DNA of 64,000 nucleotides from Tessaracoccus coleopterorum (lineage in GTDB: Bacteria > Actinomycetota > Actinomycetes > Propionibacteriales > Propionibacteriaceae), in the NCBI RefSeq assembly GCF_011174705.1, contig NZ_JAANIJ010000001.1, positions 372,001 to 436,000 on the forward strand, given 5' to 3'. The position numbers and the translations under genes were made by a program. Positions 41,420-51,200 of this stretch are shown piece by piece. The notes under the pieces were generated by a model, which did not search any database, was not told where the DNA came from, and was given only the letters and a program-made list of their open reading frames with translations. Positions within the stretch are counted from its first letter, which is position 1; each line of letters opens with the position of its first letter.

Positions 41420-42631
41420 CAGTTGTTCTCCTCCAGAATCGAAATGCCGGGCAGTTCCTTGCCCTCAAGGAATTCCAGCGACGCACCGCCGCCGGTCGAG
41501 ATGTGGCCGAACTCGTCGTCGGCGAAGCCGAGCACGCGGACGGCCGCGGCGGAATCGCCGCCACCGACGACGGACAGGCCGTCGACCTCGGTGAGTGCCT
41601 TCGCGACGGCCCTGGTTCCCTCAGCGAACTCCGTGATCTCGAACACGCCCATGGGCCGTTCCAGAACACGGTCTTCGCGCCGCGGATGGCGTCGGCGAAC
41701 AGCTTCTCCGACTCGGGGCCGATGTCGAGGCCCATCTTGTCGGCGGGTATCGCGTCGGCGGGGACGACCTCGACGGCACCGATCGGGGTGCGACCCTCGA
41801 AGTCGGCTCCGTCGGCGACGCGCACGTCGACGGGCAGCAGGATCTGCTTGCCTGCGGCCGCGGCCTCTTCGAGGTAGGTGCGGCAGGTCTCGATGTTGGC
41901 CTCGTCGACGAGCGACCTGCCGATGTCCATGCCCTGCGCCTTCAGGAAGGTGAACAGCATGCCACCACCGATGACGAGGGTGTCTGCGACCTTGAGCAGG
42001 TTGTCGATCACGGACAACTTGTCCGCGACCTTCGCGCCACCGAGGACGACGGCGTAGGGACGCTCGGGGCTCTCGGTCAGCTGCTTCAGGACGCCGACCT
42101 CCTTCGCGACGAGCAGACCGGCGGCGTTCGGCAGCAGCTTGGCCACGTCGTAGACGGAGGCCTGCTTGCGGTGGACGACGCCGAAGCCGTCGGACACGAA
42201 GATGTCGCCGAACGCGGCGTACTTCGCGGCGAGCTCTGCGCGGGCGGCCTCGTCCTTGGACTCCTCGCCCGGCTCGTAGCGCACGTTCTCCAGCAGGGCG
42301 ACCTCGCCGTCCTGCAGGGAGGCGACGGTGGCCCGGGCCGAGGCGCCGACCACGTCGGAGGCGAACTTCACGTCGACGCCGAGCAGCTCACCGAGCCGCG
42401 TGGCGACCGGCGCGAGCGAGTATTTGGGGTTGGCCTCGCCCTTCGGGCGTCCCAGGTGGGCCATGATGACGATGCGGGCGCCGGCCTCACGCAGCTGCGT
42501 GAGCGTGGGCAGCGCGGCACGGATGCGGCCGTCGTCGGTGATGTTCTTGTCGGCATCCAGCGGGACGTTGAAGTCGTTGCGGATGAGAACGCGCTTACCG
42601 GAGAGATCCCCAGGTCTGCGACGGACTTCAT
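41419..42631 (-). CDS. pgk: Phosphoglycerate kinase (two frameshifts)
   Basis: Makes ATP from 1,3-bisphosphoglycerate. It starts [26 protein letters not shown] (repaired near 42606), with [43 protein letters not shown] and the nucleotide loop [30 protein letters not shown] second break lies near 41655, restoring [18 protein letters not shown]. About 404 residues, coupled to tpiA. Confidence 0.95.
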
Positions 42632-42665
42632 AGGTGGGCCTTTCTGTTGCCAGGTGTTGGGATGA

Positions 42666-42702
42666 CGACGGCCCGCAACCCAGAGGGGTCGCGGGGCCGT
42701 CG
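42666..42702 (-). terminator. Hairpin between gap and pgk
   Basis: CGACGGCCCGC pairs with GCGGGGCCGTCG, with one bulged G that may reflect a missing C. It could attenuate read-through from gap to pgk. Confidence 0.55.
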
Positions 42703-42726
42703 ACTGGAGCACAGAGTGTGCGGTCA

Positions 42727-43720
<994 letters not shown>

Positions 43721-43831
43721 GTGGAATTCGATCCCTTTCGAGCTACCTAGCGCCTTGCGACGCATCCGGACGAGTCCAATCCTAACCGTCCGGGCGCCAC
43801 TGGCAACCAGGGACCCCGGTAAACCGGAGAA

Positions 43832-44809
43832 CTAGTCCTCGTCGCGCAGTTCCGCGGGCAGTGACGCCTCCGTGTTCGGGATGCCCGCCTCGTCCGCCGC
43901 CTTGTCCGCCGTGGCCAGCAGCCGCCGGATCCGACCGGCCACCGCGTCCTTCGTCAGGGCGGCTCGTGCAGCTTGCCCAACTCCTCCAGGCTCGCCTGCC
44001 GGTGCGCTAGCCGGAGCTCCCGGCTGCGCGCAGATGCTCGGGCACGTCGTCGCCGAGGATCTCCATCGCGCGCTCGACCCGGGCGCTGGCCGTGACGGCG
44101 GCGCGGGCCGAGCGACGCAGGTTGGCATCGTCGAAGTTGGCGAGCCTGTTGACGGAGGCGCGCACCTCGCGGCGGTGCCTGCGCTCCTCCCAGATGAGCC
44201 GGGTCTCCCCGCGCCCATCTTCGTGAGCAGGTCGGCGATCGCGTCGCCGTCGCGGATCACGACGCGGTCGACCCCGCGCACCTCGCGCGACTTCACACCG
44301 ATCCCGAGCCTGCGGGCGGTGCCGACCAGCGCCAGGGCCGCCTCGGAGCCCGGGCAGGTCACCTCGAGCGACATGGAGCGACCCGGTTCGGTGAGCGACC
44401 CGCGCGCCAGGAACGCGCCGCGCCACACGGCTATCGCGTCGGCGACCGAGCCTCCGACGACGACGGGGGCAGCCCCGGACCGGACGCCTGTGCTGATCGA
44501 CCAGACCCGTCATCCGGGCGAGATGCTCGCCCTCCCGCACGACCCGCACCGTGTAGCGCGGGCCTCGGCGCACGCCGGAGCCGTTGATCACGAGCAGCTC
44601 GGAGTCGATCGAGTAGAGGTCGGCGATGAACGTGCGCAGCCTGCGGGCCGCGGCGCCGGTGTCGAACTCGGCCTCGATGACGATCCGGCCGCCGACGAGA
44701 TGCAGTCCCCTGCGAAGCGCAACAATGCCGCCACCTCGGCGCGCCGCACCGTCGGGTGCGGCGCGACAACGGTGGCAAGCTCAGCCTTCACCTTCTGCGT
44801 CAGAGCCAT
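43832..44809 (-). CDS. whiA: WhiA DNA-binding protein (four frameshifts)
   Basis: WhiA combines a homing-endonuclease-like LAGLIDADG fold with a C-terminal HTH; it controls sporulation or cell division genes in actinobacteria. It starts [17 protein letters not shown], has [20 protein letters not shown] and the HTH region [20 protein letters not shown] followed by [17 protein letters not shown]. Breaks lie near 44720, 44480, 44212, 44025 and 43965. It is downstream of yvcK, the conserved order. Confidence 0.92.
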
Positions 44810-44841
44810 GGCGGAAGTCTGCCACACCGGCGCGTCTCCGA

Positions 44842-45784
44842 TCAGGCGTTGACAACCTCGCTGAACACCGCGGCCAACCGGTTGGTGTCATGCAGTGCCG
44901 CTCCACCGCGCACCGCGAGGTCTGCGCGCACGAGTCGCCCACCCAGCGAGGCGACGAATCCCTCGAGGTGCCGGTCGGTCTCGGCGAACCGCTGATCGGC
45001 GATGACGACGTCGAGCCGCAGAGTCGGGGCGTGCTCGGCGAGCAGTTCGATGTGCCGCGACGCGGTGAACCCGTCGGTCTCGTCGGCCGGCGCGATGTTG
45101 AGCACGAGGATGCGGCGCGCCTGCGTGGTGAGGATCGCCTCGGCCAGGTCGGGCACCAGCAGGTGCGGGATCACGCTCGTGAACCAGGAACCGGGCCCGA
45201 GCACGACGTTGTCGGCCTCCATGATCGCCGTGACGGCCTCGGGCCGGCGGGGGAGCCTCGGGATGAGGCGGATGCTCTGCACCGTGGCCCGCGACTTGGC
45301 GACGGTGGCCTGCCCGCTCAACGTGCACAGCTCATCGGGGGCGAGCGGGTCGAGCCCGAGGACGTCGGCCTCGATCTCGAGCGGCACCGAGCTCATGGGC
45401 AGCACCCGGCCGCGGGTCCGCAGGAGGTCGCCGACCATGTCGAGGCCCTCGACGGGGTCGTCGAACTCCTGCCAGAGCCCGCGATGAGCAGGTTGCCGAC
45501 GGCGTGCCCCGCCAGGGGCCCTCGCCCTTGAACCGCGACTGCAGCACGCTCGCCCAGGTGCGGCCGACGTGGTCGTCGGAGCAGAGCGCGGCCAGCGCCA
45601 TCCGCAGGTCGCCGGGCGGGAGGATGTGGAACTCGTCACGGAGCCGACCCGACGAGCCGCCGTCGTCGGCGACCGTCACGACGGCGGTGAGCTGGTCGGT
45701 CACCCGGCGCAGGGCGCTGAGCGAGGCGGAGAGGCCGTGACCGCCGCCGAGCGCGACGATCTTCGGGAGGCGGTGGAGGGTCAT
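44842..45784 (-). CDS. yvcK: YvcK/CofD-like UDP-sugar-binding protein (one frameshift)
   Basis: A family implicated in cell envelope synthesis and growth on gluconeogenic carbon; members bind UDP-GlcNAc. It starts [20 protein letters not shown] (nucleotide loop), with VTVADDGGSSGRLRDEF and LPPGDLRMALAALC. One C missing near 45510 restores LAGHAVGNLLIAGLW. Later VVLGPGSWFTSVIPHLLV and DVVIADQRFAE are typical. The start overlaps the rapZ stop (ATGA), and whiA follows 32 bases on. Confidence 0.93.
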
Positions 45785-46641
45785 TCCTTCCCCAGATCCC
45801 GGTGCAGCACCGTGGTGGGGAACCCCTGTCCCGCAGCCGCGTCGACAACTCCTCACTCATCGAGGTTGAACGGTGCTTCCCGCCGGTGCAGCCGATGGCG
45901 ACGGTCACCTGCCTCTTGCCCTCGGCGAGGTACCCGGGGGTCACCGTCTCGAGCAGTTCGATCATGTGTTCCTGGAACTTCTGCGCGGCCTCGTGCTTGA
46001 GCACATACTGGGCGACGTCACGGCTGAGGCCGGACTTGGGGCGCAGCTCCGGAATCCAGAACGGGTTGGGCAGGAACCGGACGTCGAAGACCATGTCGGC
46101 GTCGATCGGCACCCCGTTCTTGAACCCGAACGAGATGATCGAGATCTTCAGCTTGTCCGCCGCCTCGTCACCGAAGTGGTTCGCGATCCGCTGGACGAGT
46201 TGACGGGCGGACAGCCGGGTGGTGTCCACGACGATGTCCGCCCCGGCGCGCAGATCGGCCAGCAGCCTCCGCTCACGCTCGATGCCCTCGATCAGCCGAT
46301 CGCCGCCCTGCAGCGGAAGGGGACGCCGGTTCGACTCCTGGCGCTGGACGATGACGTCGTCGGACGCCTCGAGGAAGACGCTGGTCACCTGGTCGCCCTG
46401 CGCCTTCACTGCGGCGAGGGCCTGCGGCAACTGCTCGAACTGCTCGCGGGAGCGCACGTCGACGACGATGGCCAGCCGGTCCACCTGATCCTGTCGCATC
46501 GTGGCGGCGAGCGTGGCGATGAGCACGGGGGCAGGTTGTCGACGACGTACCAGCCGAGATCCTCCATCGCGTGCGCGGCGGTGCGACGCCCGGCACCGGA
46601 GAGGCCGGTGATCAGTGCGATCTCGAGGGGGCGTCGGTCAT
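45781..46641 (-). CDS. rapZ: RapZ/YvcJ nucleotide-binding adapter (three frameshifts)
   Basis: P-loop protein; in E. coli RapZ guides RNase E to GlmZ, in other bacteria the role is less clear. It starts [19 protein letters not shown] after one C is added near 46629, then [61 protein letters not shown] and the C-terminal domain [19 protein letters not shown]. Breaks also lie near 46530 and 45828. TAGGGT six bases before the ATG suggests a leaderless start. Confidence 0.93.
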
Positions 46642-46647
46642 GGGGCA

Positions 46648-46653
46648 ACCCTA
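46648..46653 (-). promoter_or_regulatory. -10 box of rapZ operon (leaderless type)
   Basis: TAGGGT on the minus strand, then six bases, then the ATG ending at 46641. Confidence 0.5.
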
Positions 46654-46765
46654 TAGCCTCGCCGGCGACGACCCCCGCGGCACGTGCGCGATTACCACAC
46701 CCCGTCCGCTCAGCGAACCTGGGGAAGTATAGGGGTTTTGCGCCGGGAAGTGGCAGGATTCAGGC

Positions 46766-48220
46766 ATGAATTCCGACCAGATAACCGTCGAGGCCCGAAA
46801 GGGACACCCATCAGGCCTCTGGAACCTGGCAGGCGTGGAGATGTGGGAGCGATTCAGCTTCTACGGCATGCAGGCAATCCTCGCGTTCTACCTCTACTAC
46901 TCCGTCACCGACGGCGGCCTCGGGCTCACCGAGGCCGCGGCCGTCTCGATCGTCGGCGCCTACGGCGGCCTCGTGTACCTGTCGGCCGTGCTCGGCGCCT
47001 GGATCGCCGACCGCCTGCTCGGCTCGGAGCGCACGCTGTTCTACGGCGCCATCCTCATCATGTGCGGCCACATCGCACTCGCCGCCGTGCCGGGCCTCAT
47101 CGGCGTCGGCATCGGCCTGATCTGCGTGGCCGTCGGCGCGGGCACCCTGAAGGCGACCACGTCCTCGGTGCTCGGCGAGATGTACACCGGCGACGACAAC
47201 CGCCGCGACGCCGGCTTCTCGATCTACTACATGGGCGTCAACCTCGGCGCCCTGATCGGCCCGCTGCTGACAGGCTGGCTGTGGGGCATGAAGGGCTTCC
47301 ACTGGGGCTTCGCCGCCGCGGCCGTCGGCATGGGGCTCGGCCTCATCCAGTACGTGCTGCTGCGTCGCCGCACCATCGGTGACATCGGCAAGGAGCCGAC
47401 GAACCCGCTTCCCGCCGAGAAGCGGATGCTCTACATCGTCGGCGCGATCGTCGCCGTGGCCCTCATCGCGCTGCTCGCCGCGTTCGGTCTGCTCCCTGTG
47501 GAGCACCTGGCCAACATCGTCACCGTCGTGACGGCGGTCACCGCTGTCGTGCTGTTCGCCGTCATCCTGACGTCGAAGAAGATCACCTCCGACGAGCGCT
47601 CCCGGGTGATCTCGTTCATCCCGATGTTCCTGGCGAGCGCCACCTTCTGGAGCCTCTTCCAGCAGCAGTTCACCGTGCTCGCCGTCTACTCCGACAAGCG
47701 CCTCGACCGCAACCTGTTCGGCTTCGAGATGAGCCCCGCGTGGGTCAACTCGATCAACCCGGTGTTCATCATCATCTTCGCCGGCGTGTTCGCCGCGATG
47801 TGGACGAAGCTGGGCGACCGTCAGCCGAGCACCCCGCTGAAGTTCGCGGCCGGCACGTTCCTGATGGGCGCCGCGTTCCTGCTGTTCATCCCGTTCGCCA
47901 ACGGGGAGGCCAACTCGACGCCGCTGCTGTGGATCGTGCTCATCCTGTTCTTCTTCACGATGGCCGAGCTGTTCCTGAGCCCGGTGGGCCAGTCCCTTTC
48001 GACCAAACTGGCGCCGAAGGCGTTCCACACACAGATGATCGCGCTGTTCTTCCTGTCGGTGGCGCTCGGCTCCTCGATGGCCGGCACCATGGCCGGGTTC
48101 TACGACGAGACGAATGAGGTGCCGTACTTCCTGATCATCGGCGGCGCCTCCATCGTCGTCGCGCTGATCATGGTCGTGCTGAACCGCTGGATCCTGAAGA
48201 TGATGCGCGGCGTACGGTAG
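46766..48220 (+). CDS. POT-family proton-dependent peptide transporter
   Basis: Imports di- and tripeptides with protons. An intact 484-residue protein with about 14 spans. The POT motif GVEMWERFSFYGMQAILAFYL opens it, and DAGFSIYYMGVNLGALIGPLL is the second family signature. LSPVGQSLSTKLAPKAFHTQM lies in the late conserved region. It is one of the few long genes here without a frameshift. The usual C-terminal charged end KMMRGVR is present. The gene is divergent from rapZ. Confidence 0.94.
   Translation: MNSDQITVEARKGHPSGLWNLAGVEMWERFSFYGMQAILAFYLYYSVTDGGLGLTEAAAVSIVGAYGGLVYLSAVLGAWIADRLLGSERTLFYGAILIMCGHIALAAVPGLIGVGIGLICVAVGAGTLKATTSSVLGEMYTGDDNRRDAGFSIYYMGVNLGALIGPLLTGWLWGMKGFHWGFAAAAVGMGLGLIQYVLLRRRTIGDIGKEPTNPLPAEKRMLYIVGAIVAVALIALLAAFGLLPVEHLANIVTVVTAVTAVVLFAVILTSKKITSDERSRVISFIPMFLASATFWSLFQQQFTVLAVYSDKRLDRNLFGFEMSPAWVNSINPVFIIIFAGVFAAMWTKLGDRQPSTPLKFAAGTFLMGAAFLLFIPFANGEANSTPLLWIVLILFFFTMAELFLSPVGQSLSTKLAPKAFHTQMIALFFLSVALGSSMAGTMAGFYDETNEVPYFLIIGGASIVVALIMVVLNRWILKMMRGVR
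48213..48218 (+). promoter_or_regulatory. -10 box of macro-like gene, inside the end of the transporter gene
   Basis: TACGGT overlaps the last codons of the peptide transporter and is followed by six bases and the ATG at 48225. Confidence 0.4.
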
Positions 48221-48224
48221 GACC

Positions 48225-49211
48225 ATGCAGTCCTGGTTCACCCGCCTGGTCGGATTCGACGAGTCGGTCGGCCCGACCGAGGTGCGCCGGAGGGTGCGCG
48301 TCGTGGACGGGGCCCTCGTCTCGGACCATTCCCCGCACCGACCCCGGGTGGGCCGCACGGAACTGGTGAGCCTGGGCGAGTTGCGCTCACGACAACCACA
48401 TCCGGACGAGGCGTCGTCGACGATGCGCACCACCGTCGGCGACGTCGCCGCTCTCCACCGGGACCCCGCCAACGCGGGCGCGCTGTTCCAGGCCGCGTCG
48501 CAGTTCAACCTGCTCGAGATGATCTCCCCGACGTCACACCCGATGACGGCGTCGCCCGCTACGAGGCCGACCACACGCAGGGGCCCGCCTGCGCCGTCGC
48601 GGTCGGGCCGCCACCATCTGGCGCAACTATCTGATGCCCGTCGACGGCGGCACCGGCCAGACCCGCGACCGGCAGGTCGACGCGTTGGCCGACCTCGGAG
48701 CCGCCCTCTCGGAGGCGACCGGGCTCCCCGTGCCCCGACTGTGGGAGATGCGCAACGGCTACGCCCTCTGCCACCCGGAGGGCCTGTCGGCGATCGCCAC
48801 CCGGCTGGGCGACCTGGACGACGAGGGCCGCGACGACCTCAGGTCACACCTGCGGATCGGGCTCGTCTCTGACGCGGAGGTGACCGACGCCGGGCACCTC
48901 GTCTCGCAGGCCTACTGCTCCGCGCTCCCCGTAGCCTACGGTTCCGACCCCCACCATCCCGGCTGGGAGCCGTTCGCGCGGCTGGTGCTCGAGGCCACCT
49001 ACGAGGCCACCCTGCTTGCCGCCCGCCTCAACCCCGCCTCCCGCACGGTGTTCCTGACCAGCGTCGGCGGGGCGTGTTCGGGAACGACCGGCGGTGGATC
49101 GGCGACGCCGTCAGCCGCACGCTTGCGCTGGTGCCGGGGTTGGACGTGGTGGTCGTGGGGCACGCGTCGGCGCCCGACTGGGCCCGGCCGCTGGAGTCCC
49201 GGCCCGCCTGA
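48225..49211 (+). CDS. Conserved protein of unknown function with macro-domain-like motifs (three frameshifts)
   Basis: About 330 residues, no signal peptide or membrane span. Conserved-looking blocks are ALFQAASQFNLLEMISP, YEADHTQGPACAVA, AATIWRNYLMPVDGGTGQT, WEMRNGYALCHPEGL, HLVSQAYCSALPVAYG, WEPFARLVLEATYEATLLAA and VFLTSVGGGVFGNDRRWI. The last, a hydrophobic strand then Gly-rich loop GGGVFGN, and the QAASQFNLLE segment recall macro (ADP-ribose-binding) domains. Similar proteins occur in bacteria and eukaryotes without known function. Breaks lie near 48535, 48605 and 49072. A role in ADP-ribose metabolism is speculation. Confidence 0.75.
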
Positions 49212-49218
49212 CGGCGCC

Positions 49219-49857
49219 TCAGTCGTCGGCGGTGACGTCCAGTTCCTCGGGCAGCCCGCGGGCGTGCAGCGCCTCACCGGTGCGCTGCGCGTAGGCGACC
49301 GAGCCGACGACGGCGGGGGTGAGCAGGAAGACGGGGTTGCGCTCGGAGCAGCGGGCGCGGGCCGCGTCGCGGGCGTCCTGCAGCGACCCGGCAAGGTACG
49401 GGATCGACCGCACCATCAGGGCCACCATCAGCGTCACCGCGTCGGGGTTGACGCGCACGAGCCGCAGGGGCCGCAGCGCCGTCGACAGGGCGTCCATCAG
49501 GTCCGGGGTCGACGACGTCAGCGTCAGGATGCGCGCCCCGAGCACCGCGGCCAACACGTTGCCCGGCGAGATGAACGCATCCTCGAACAGTGTCGCGGTG
49601 AGCTGGTAGACCGCCATCACGGCGAGCAGGGCCCACAGGTACCAGCCGAGCGAGAAGATGCGCCTCAGCCCGATGCCCGAGGTCGCGAGGCAGCCGACGG
49701 CCAGGCTGAGGGCCGCCAGCGTCGCCCACCATTGCCAGATGAACAGCGGCGGCAGCGCGACGGCGAGCATCAGCGCGTACTTCCAGCCGACAGGCACGCG
49801 GAACAGCCAGCCGGGCCCCGGCTCGAACGTGCCGAACAGGCTGGTGTGCGCGTTCAC
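49219..49857 (-). CDS. bioN: BioN, transmembrane T component of biotin ECF transporter
   Basis: An intact 212-residue EcfT/CbiQ-type protein. Spans include YALMLAVALPPLFIWQWW and WYLWALLAVMAVYQL. The coupling-helix motifs are in LVRSIPYLAGSLQDARDAARAR and the late ARGLPEEL (A-R-G family motif). It starts at GTG 49857, overlapping the bioM stop. It converges with the macro-like gene seven bases away. Confidence 0.9.
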   Translation of the reverse strand: MNAHTSLFGTFEPGPGWLFRVPVGWKYALMLAVALPPLFIWQWWATLAALSLAVGCLATSGIGLRRIFSLGWYLWALLAVMAVYQLTATLFEDAFISPGNVLAAVLGARILTLTSSTPDLMDALSTALRPLRLVRVNPDAVTLMVALMVRSIPYLAGSLQDARDAARARCSERNPVFLLTPAVVGSVAYAQRTGEALHARGLPEELDVTADD

Positions 49858-50549
49858 CGCGCCATCGCCCCTCGTAGACGGCGATCGCCTCGTCCGGGGT
49901 TCCGTCCGCGAGCACGCGGCCGCCGTCGATGACGACGGCCCGGTCGGCGCCGCGGGCGAAGTCGAGGTCGTGGGTGGAGAAGATCACCTGCTGCGGCAGG
50001 GCGTCGAACACCTCGCGCAGCATCGTCTTGTTGCGCAGGTCGAGCAGCGTGGTGGGTTCGTCCGCCACGATCACCTCGGGCTGGACGGCGAGGACGCTGG
50101 TGAGGGCCACCAGTTGCCGCTCACCGCCGCTGAGGTCGTAGATGCTCTGGTGCGCCACCTTGCCGATGCCGCGCTCGTCGAGCAGCCGCCGGGCGGCGGC
50201 CGAGCGCTCCGCCCGGTCGCGGATGCGGGAGCGGAGGCTGAGTTCCACGTCCTCGATGGGGTCGGCATCAGAAGCTGGGCGAGCGGATCGGTGAACACGA
50301 AGCCGACCGCGCGCCGGACGGCCTTCGCCTCCCTGACCGTGTCGCGGCCGCCCACCTCGACCCGGCCGGACGTCGGCTCGCGGAGCCCGTTGAACAGCCG
50401 CAGCAGGGTCGACTTGCCGGAGCCGTTGGCGCCGATCACCGCGATCCGCCGCTCGGTGAGGTCGAGCGAGACGGAGTCGAGCAGCACGCGGTCGGGGCCG
50501 ACCCCGCCGATGGCGGGACGCTCACCGAGACGTCGTGCAGCCTGATCAT
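49854..50549 (-). CDS. bioM: BioM, ATPase of biotin ECF transporter (three frameshifts)
   Basis: About 232 residues. After the start MIRLHDVSVSV the repaired frame gives GVGPDRVLLDSVSLDLTERR, Walker A GANGSGKS, signature LSGGERQL, Walker B VIVADEPTTLLD and the switch His in VIFSTHDLDFA. Breaks lie near 50517, 50272 and 49868; the last repair gives the end YEGAMAR with the stop overlapping bioN. Start overlaps bioY stop (ATGA). Confidence 0.9.
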
Positions 50550-51133
50550 CGTCCGAGCAGCCTCGGGAACGCCTTGTGCACCGCGACGGCGATCAGGCAG
50601 GCGATGACGGCCTTGATCACATCTCCGGGCCAGAACACGAGGTCGGCGGCCCACAGCGCTGAGGCGGGCTTGCCGAGGGCGCGGGCCATGCCGAGGACGC
50701 CGAGCGGCCAGATCACGACGACGCGCGTCACGAGGCACGCCACCAGCAGCCACACGAAGCGGAGCCTGGAGGTGCTGCGCACGATGCGCTGCGCGGCAAG
50801 CCCGATGAGGAACGCGGAGACGATGAAGGCGACGAGGTACCCACCGGTGGGGCCGACGAATGCCGCGATGCCCGCCTTGCCACCCGCGAACACTGGCAGG
50901 CCTGCCAGCCCGACGAGCAGGTACAGGGCGACGGCCGCCGCGCCACGCCAGGCGCCGAGGCAGAGGCCTGCGAGCATGACGGCGAGCGTCTGCAGGGTGA
51001 TCGGGGCCGCGAGCCCGGCCACCGGGATGGCGGGCGTGAGCGACATGGCCGCGATGAGGGCGGCGAAGACGGCGACATATGCCAGGTCCATGGGCGCGAC
51101 GGCCTGGCCTCGGGTGGCGCTCTGCGTGGTCAT
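50546..51133 (-). CDS. bioY: BioY, biotin-binding component of ECF transporter
   Basis: The substrate-specific S component for biotin uptake, an intact 195-residue protein with six spans. Conserved BioY parts are ITLQTLAVMLAGLCLGAWRG, LVGLAGLPVFAGGKAGIAAFVGPTGGYL and LVFWPGDVIKAVIACLIAVAV. The ATG at 51133 follows AGGAG. The gene heads a bioYMN operon with a BioQ-like operator and a clear promoter just upstream. Confidence 0.94.
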   Translation of the reverse strand: MTTQSATRGQAVAPMDLAYVAVFAALIAAMSLTPAIPVAGLAAPITLQTLAVMLAGLCLGAWRGAAAVALYLLVGLAGLPVFAGGKAGIAAFVGPTGGYLVAFIVSAFLIGLAAQRIVRSTSRLRFVWLLVACLVTRVVVIWPLGVLGMARALGKPASALWAADLVFWPGDVIKAVIACLIAVAVHKAFPRLLGR

Positions 51134-51159
51134 GGGTTCTCCTCGGGTCGGACCCGTTC

Positions 51160-51190
51160 ATCTAAGCATCCCGTTTGAACACTGTTCAAA
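51160..51190 (-). promoter_or_regulatory. bioYMN promoter with BioQ-like operator
   Basis: On the minus strand TTGAAC (complement of 51184-51189) and TTAGAT (complement of 51160-51165) are 18 bases apart. The palindrome TTTGAACACTGTTCAAA at 51174-51190 covers the -35 box. It matches the TGAAC-N3-GTT core known for BioQ, the TetR-family biotin repressor of actinobacteria. No bioQ gene is in the window. Confidence 0.75.
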
Positions 51191-51200
51191 TCGGGTGTGT

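Noticed and set aside
46811-48574. Minus-strand frame of 587 codons opposite the peptide transporter
   Set aside because: Antisense shadow of an intact POT transporter gene.
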